Origin: Aliishimia sp039978895
Lineage (GTDB): Bacteria > Pseudomonadota > Alphaproteobacteria > Rhodobacterales > Rhodobacteraceae
NCBI GenBank assembly: GCA_039978895.1
Contig: JBDWAL010000017.1
Coordinates: 198,876-262,875, forward strand
Direction: 5' to 3'
DNA: 64,000 nt
How positions within the stretch are numbered: the first letter of the stretch is position 1; each line of letters starts with the position of its first letter. The translations under genes and the position numbers were made by a program. The notes beneath the pieces were generated by a model. That model was given only the letters and a program-made list of their open reading frames with translations. It was not told the origin of the DNA and ran no database searches. Positions 60,562 to 64,000 of this stretch are shown piece by piece.

Positions 60562-61697
60562 GCTTGACCGAAATTGCGATTGTTGGCGCGGCTGAAACCA
60601 CACGAATGGGCAAAGTGCCCGAGTTAAGCCAGGTTGGACTACACGCAGATGCAGCCTTAAATGCGCTCGCCGATTGTGGGCTATCGATCCGCGATGTCGA
60701 CGGGATTGCAACAGCCGGCCATGACGTGGCGGAAATTGCCGAATACCTCGGGATCACACCCACATGGGCCGATGGCACCTCTGTCGGGGGATGTTCGTTT
60801 ATCACGCATGTGCGTCATGCGGCTGCCGCGCTTAAGGCGGGGTTATGCACAACAGTATTGATCACACACGGCGAAAGCGGCCGATCCGACAACCGCGGAC
60901 ACCGCCCTCTTTTCCCTGCGCAAATGCAGCAGGAATTTGAAAACGTCTATGGCGCACGGTTTCCTCCAGTGAAATTTCCACTGCCCGTGATGCGCAAGAT
61001 GAAAGACCACGGCCTGACCGAAGAACAGCTGGCCATGGTCGCCGTTGTCCAGCGCGAGTGGGCCGGGTTTCACCCGCGCGCAACAGCACGCGATCCAATG
61101 ACTGTGGATGACGTGTTGAATTCGCGCATGATCGCCTACCCGTTTCGCAAACTTATGTGCTGCTTGGTCAGTGACGGTGGCGGGGCATTGGTGTTAACGA
61201 CGTCAGAGCGCGCCCAAGATTTCCCTACCAAACCTGTCTATTTACGTGGCATGGGGGGCGAATGTACCCAAGGCCCAATGGTCAGCCAAATGGAGGATTT
61301 CACATCCTCCAAAGCCTTCCGTGTCTCTGGCAAACAAGCATTTGAAAACGCTGGCATTACTCATACCGATGTGGATCACCTTATGGTCTATGACGCTTTT
61401 GCCCACCTGCCGATCTACGGTTTGGAAGACTTGGGTTTCGTCGCCCCGGGCGAAGCAGGTAGTTTTATCGCAGAAGGTCATACCCGACCAGGGGGCAGCC
61501 TGCCGCTAAATACAAACGGGGGCGGTTTGAGCTATATGCACTCGGGCATGTATGGGATGTACGCGCTGCAAGAAGGCGTGCGGCAAATGCGTGGAGTGTC
61601 TCCTGCACAGGTTGAGAACGCTAAAATATCGATGGTGCATGGTGTAGGCGGCATGTTCTCAGCCGCGTCAACGGTCGTGCTGACAAACGAAAGGTGA
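60558..61697 (+). CDS. SCP2-type thiolase (lipid-transfer-protein-like)
   Basis: A 379-residue SCP2-thiolase family protein. The nucleophile is Cys79 in 'TSVGGCSFITHVRHAAA', 'CCLVSDGGGALVLTTSE' is a family landmark, the His base is in 'GGGLSYMHSGMYGMY', and the end is 'VHGVGGMFSAASTVVLTN'. These enzymes cleave 3-ketoacyl-CoA, often 2-methyl-branched or steroid side-chain substrates, with a DUF35 partner. It is the last gene of the operon and releases propionyl-CoA if the substrate is alpha-methyl-branched. Confidence 0.92.
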   Translation: MSLTEIAIVGAAETTRMGKVPELSQVGLHADAALNALADCGLSIRDVDGIATAGHDVAEIAEYLGITPTWADGTSVGGCSFITHVRHAAAALKAGLCTTVLITHGESGRSDNRGHRPLFPAQMQQEFENVYGARFPPVKFPLPVMRKMKDHGLTEEQLAMVAVVQREWAGFHPRATARDPMTVDDVLNSRMIAYPFRKLMCCLVSDGGGALVLTTSERAQDFPTKPVYLRGMGGECTQGPMVSQMEDFTSSKAFRVSGKQAFENAGITHTDVDHLMVYDAFAHLPIYGLEDLGFVAPGEAGSFIAEGHTRPGGSLPLNTNGGGLSYMHSGMYGMYALQEGVRQMRGVSPAQVENAKISMVHGVGGMFSAASTVVLTNER

Positions 61698-61752
61698 TCT
61701 GGTACTAACCATACTCCTGTGAACTCAAGCTAGGAAGCGACATTTCTTTATC

Positions 61753-62360
61753 CTAGGTTTCTAAGCTCTTCGGCAAATGCTTCGGCCGGTGTTCGCCACT
61801 ATAGACACTTTCTCGGAGTTCCGTTGAGACGATCACAAATCGCCTTCCCAGTGGCCAAACTGAAGGCGGTGCGCCACGTCGTCAGGCCAGAACAGAATGC
61901 TTACGTCGCGGTGGGAGTTAGGCTCTCCGCGACGTCTGGTTCGCCTGCGATTGCGGGCAACACGGTGCGTCGGCAAGTACCACTAAAGATCATCGCGTTG
62001 AGCTTATTTGGAATAGATGTGGCGTTAGAGTGTTTCTTGGCAAACACGCAATCGTGCGTTTTCGGGGATCATCCGATTGCCGATTTGTTCTGATGTCCAT
62101 CCGTATTTAAGTCGCTCAACTACGCGCTTGCATAGATCGGGATGTTTGATCAATTTCCGCTCACGAGCCCCGCGATCCGAACTCATTCTGTGCGCCGCAT
62201 CGCCGTAGTACCATCACACTTTGGCACGCACTCATCTCCAAAGAAATTGCGCTTCAGTTCTCGGAAGATGGTGAAACGACAGCGCTTCAATACTCGCGCC
62301 ATCTCGGTGACTGGGACTTTCGCGTGCCACCAGCGTTCAATCTTACGTCGTTATATGATA
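61753..62360 (-). pseudogene. IS30-family transposase remnant
   Basis: On the minus strand the N-terminal side reads 'RRKIERWWHAKVPVTEMARV' and 'LKRCRFTIFRELKRNFFGDE', the IS30 DNA-binding start. Later pieces in changing frames include 'RLRVCQETL' and 'NKLNAMIFSGTCRRTVLPAI'. The C-terminal piece is 'AICDRLNGTPRKCL', then TAG in place of the normal Gly/Trp region, then 'WRTPAEAFAEELRNLG'. There are at least four lesions. Confidence 0.8.
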
Positions 62361-62379
62361 CTCATGGACCTGTCGCGGT

Positions 62380-62480
62380 TTGATGCCGCTCCTTTGATAG
62401 CATTTACTGCATCAAAGGAGATGAACTATGGGACTAAAACGGACAGACGGAATCCGCAAAGATGCCTGACGTCAGGCACT
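62380..62480 (+). mobile_element. IS3-family 5'-end fragment
   Basis: A start 'MGLKRTDGIRKDA' (from the ATG at 62428) matches the N-terminus of a common IS3-type OrfA, then hits a stop within about 13 codons. It is preceded by AAAGGAGATGAACT. It appears to be only the left end of the element, between the IS30 remnant and the ISNCY element. Confidence 0.5.
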
Positions 62481-62598
62481 GTAATTAACATAATGAACCT
62501 TATATGATATCGGATCTGTAGCCGCAAAGCGATAATGTCACCCCTGTGCAATTCAGGAATGTCACTCTCTTGTTCAAGTGAGCAACGGGAGATTTGGT

Positions 62599-63978
62599 AT
62601 GGGATGGGTGATGATGAGCGAACGCGAGCTGAACCGTATTGAAGTGTTGGCCCAGGTTGATGATGGACGGTTGAGCGTTCAGAACGGTGCGAACATGCTG
62701 GGCGTCACGAAGCGCCAGATGTTCAGGTTGCTGAGGCGATATCGAGCTGAAGGCGCTGCTGCGATCCGGCACAAAGCGCGCGGCAAAGCCCCGAACCACC
62801 TGATCCACGCGGCCAAGCGTGCGTATGCATTAGCCTTGGTCAAAGAGAAGTATGAGGACTTCGGCCCGACGTTGGCGGCTGAGATGTTGGCCGAGCATGA
62901 CGGGTTCAAAGTGTCCCGCGAGACGCTGCGCAAGTGGATGATCGAAGATGGCATCTGGCTGTCACGCAAACAACGGCGGACGTTCCATCAACCCAGATTG
63001 CGCCGGGAATGTTACGGCGAGCTGATCCAGATTGATGGTTCAGATCATCGCTGGTTCGAGGACCGCGCCCCACCCTGCACCCTGCTCGTGTTTATCGACG
63101 ATGCGACAAGTACGTTGATGGAACTGCGGTTTGTCAAATCCGAGAGCACGTTCAGTTACTTTGGCGCGCTTGAGAGTTACCTGCTCAAATACGGTCGCCC
63201 TGTTGCCTTTTACAGCGACAAACACACAGTGTTCCGCGTCCCAAAGCCCAACCAACATATGACCGGTATGACGCAGTTCGGTCGTGCTTTGGCGGAATTG
63301 AACATCGAGATTCTTTGCGCAAACAGCTCTCAGGCCAAAGGCCGTGTCGAACGTGCAAACCGCACATTGCAGGATCGCCTGGTCAAGGAAATGCGTCTGG
63401 CGGACATCTCAAGCATGGAAGACGGGAACGCCTTTCTGTCGGGGTTCGTCGATCGCTACAATGCGCAATTTGCTAAAGCTCCTGCCAAGCAGAACAACCT
63501 GCATCGCGCCCTAAACATCGAACCGGATCGCTTGAACGAAGTCTTCTGCCTACGCGATCAACGTCATGTCACGAAAGATCTGATGCTGAAGTACGACCGC
63601 AAACGCATCAAGCTGGAGGTCAATGAACTGACGCGCGGCCTCGTTAGCAAATACGTTGACGTCTATGAGTATGGATGTGGCCGCATCCAAGTCCGTGCCA
63701 ACGGAGTTGTCCTGCCTCATTCGATCCTCAACCCCGAACGCAAGATCACCCACGCGGCGATCACCGAGACCAAACGGCTCAGCGCTGTTCTGGAACATAT
63801 AAAAGCAGAACAGGACAAGGCACCGCCAAAGGTGAAGGTCAAACCAGTCAGCGCCAAAAATGGTTACGTTAAGACGGGGCGACGCCCACCTGGGGGACCG
63901 TCCAAGATGGAGCCTTACTACGCCCGCAAGCGCGCAGAACGAGAGGCCCGCGCAGCCAGCCAGAGCTCCGATATTTGA
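62599..63978 (+). CDS. ISNCY-family transposase
   Basis: A 459-residue DDE transposase of the ISNCY group. N-terminal helix-turn-helix: 'RLSVQNGANMLGVTKRQMFR'. Catalytic core: Asp in 'ELIQIDGSDHRWFE', Asp in 'LVFIDDATSTLMELRF' and Glu in 'QAKGRVERANRTLQDRL'. A basic C-terminal tail follows. The frame is intact and full length, so it may be active. ATG 62599 is chosen with GGGAG 7 nt upstream; GTG 62578 and ATG 62611/62614 are alternatives. The right end of the element lies at or beyond the window end. Confidence 0.92.
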   Translation: MGWVMMSERELNRIEVLAQVDDGRLSVQNGANMLGVTKRQMFRLLRRYRAEGAAAIRHKARGKAPNHLIHAAKRAYALALVKEKYEDFGPTLAAEMLAEHDGFKVSRETLRKWMIEDGIWLSRKQRRTFHQPRLRRECYGELIQIDGSDHRWFEDRAPPCTLLVFIDDATSTLMELRFVKSESTFSYFGALESYLLKYGRPVAFYSDKHTVFRVPKPNQHMTGMTQFGRALAELNIEILCANSSQAKGRVERANRTLQDRLVKEMRLADISSMEDGNAFLSGFVDRYNAQFAKAPAKQNNLHRALNIEPDRLNEVFCLRDQRHVTKDLMLKYDRKRIKLEVNELTRGLVSKYVDVYEYGCGRIQVRANGVVLPHSILNPERKITHAAITETKRLSAVLEHIKAEQDKAPPKVKVKPVSAKNGYVKTGRRPPGGPSKMEPYYARKRAEREARAASQSSDI

Positions 63979-64000
63979 AGTCTACACTCTGTCAGGCCGC

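Noticed and set aside
1..64000. CRISPR arrays, tRNA, rRNA genes or a replication origin
   Set aside because: No regularly spaced repeats with spacers, no T-arm/acceptor patterns and no rRNA-like stretches were noticed by eye.

Overview
The window looks like chromosome from an alphaproteobacterium of the Roseobacter group (Rhodobacteraceae). The reasons are moderate GC, many TRAP and ABC uptake systems for organic acids, amines and phosphonates, translationally coupled (ATGA/TGATG) operons, and the insertion-sequence families present (ISNCY, IS30, IS3, IS6, Tn5053-like). The heavy load of decayed IS elements would suit an Octadecabacter-like genome, but the species cannot be fixed from the sequence alone.

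Layout. 0.5-1.4 kb: a nitroreductase-family oxidoreductase, then about 0.9 kb with no supportable gene. 2.3-10.5 kb: a BCCT transporter, a DUF3726 protein, an unrecognised 567-residue protein, an M19 dipeptidase, an aldehyde dehydrogenase and a LysR regulator on the minus strand, with ridA divergent. This looks like uptake and breakdown of a betaine-like compound. 10.6-15.0 kb: a MarR regulator divergent from a TRAP transporter and an alpha/beta hydrolase, with a perfect 16-bp inverted repeat between them. 15-23 kb: GFA/WYL regulator pair, a frameshifted diaminopropionate ammonia-lyase with its Lrp-type regulator, a CAP-domain protein with a Gly/Asn-rich tail, an AraC regulator, an SPW-like membrane protein, a uracil-DNA glycosylase-like protein and a YHS-domain protein. 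23-28 kb: an amino-acid-type ABC transporter with a ureohydrolase and a divergent LysR regulator, probably for a guanidino compound.

28.6-42.9 kb: a full phosphonate utilisation locus. phnG-H-I-(HAD)-J-K-L-N and phnM lie on the minus strand, phnF is divergent, and phnC-D-E-E, a 94-codon coupled ORF, a hexapeptide transferase and a periplasmic glycerophosphodiesterase follow. A DUF1045 gene inside the locus, on the opposite strand, is a multiply broken pseudogene. Upstream of phnC are five 11-bp units that read as a PhoB (Pho box) array, and between phnG and phnF is a 24-bp imperfect palindrome that could be the PhnF operator.

43.3-47.3 kb is a transposon graveyard: two Mu-type transposase C-termini, a TniB-like ATPase, a frameshifted DUF7695 zinc-finger gene, and IS3 and IS6 remnants. 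47.3-61.7 kb: a second TRAP transporter joined to a catabolic cluster. The cluster has a nitronate-monooxygenase-like protein, an alpha-methylacyl-CoA racemase, MarR, an SDR, an LCAD-like acyl-CoA dehydrogenase, two acyl-CoA ligases, a PaaG-like crotonase, a hydratase-2 MaoC protein, a DUF35 protein and an SCP2-type thiolase. Together these look like a bacterial counterpart of peroxisomal beta-oxidation of alpha-methyl-branched acids. The window ends in IS30 and IS3 debris and an apparently intact ISNCY transposase gene.
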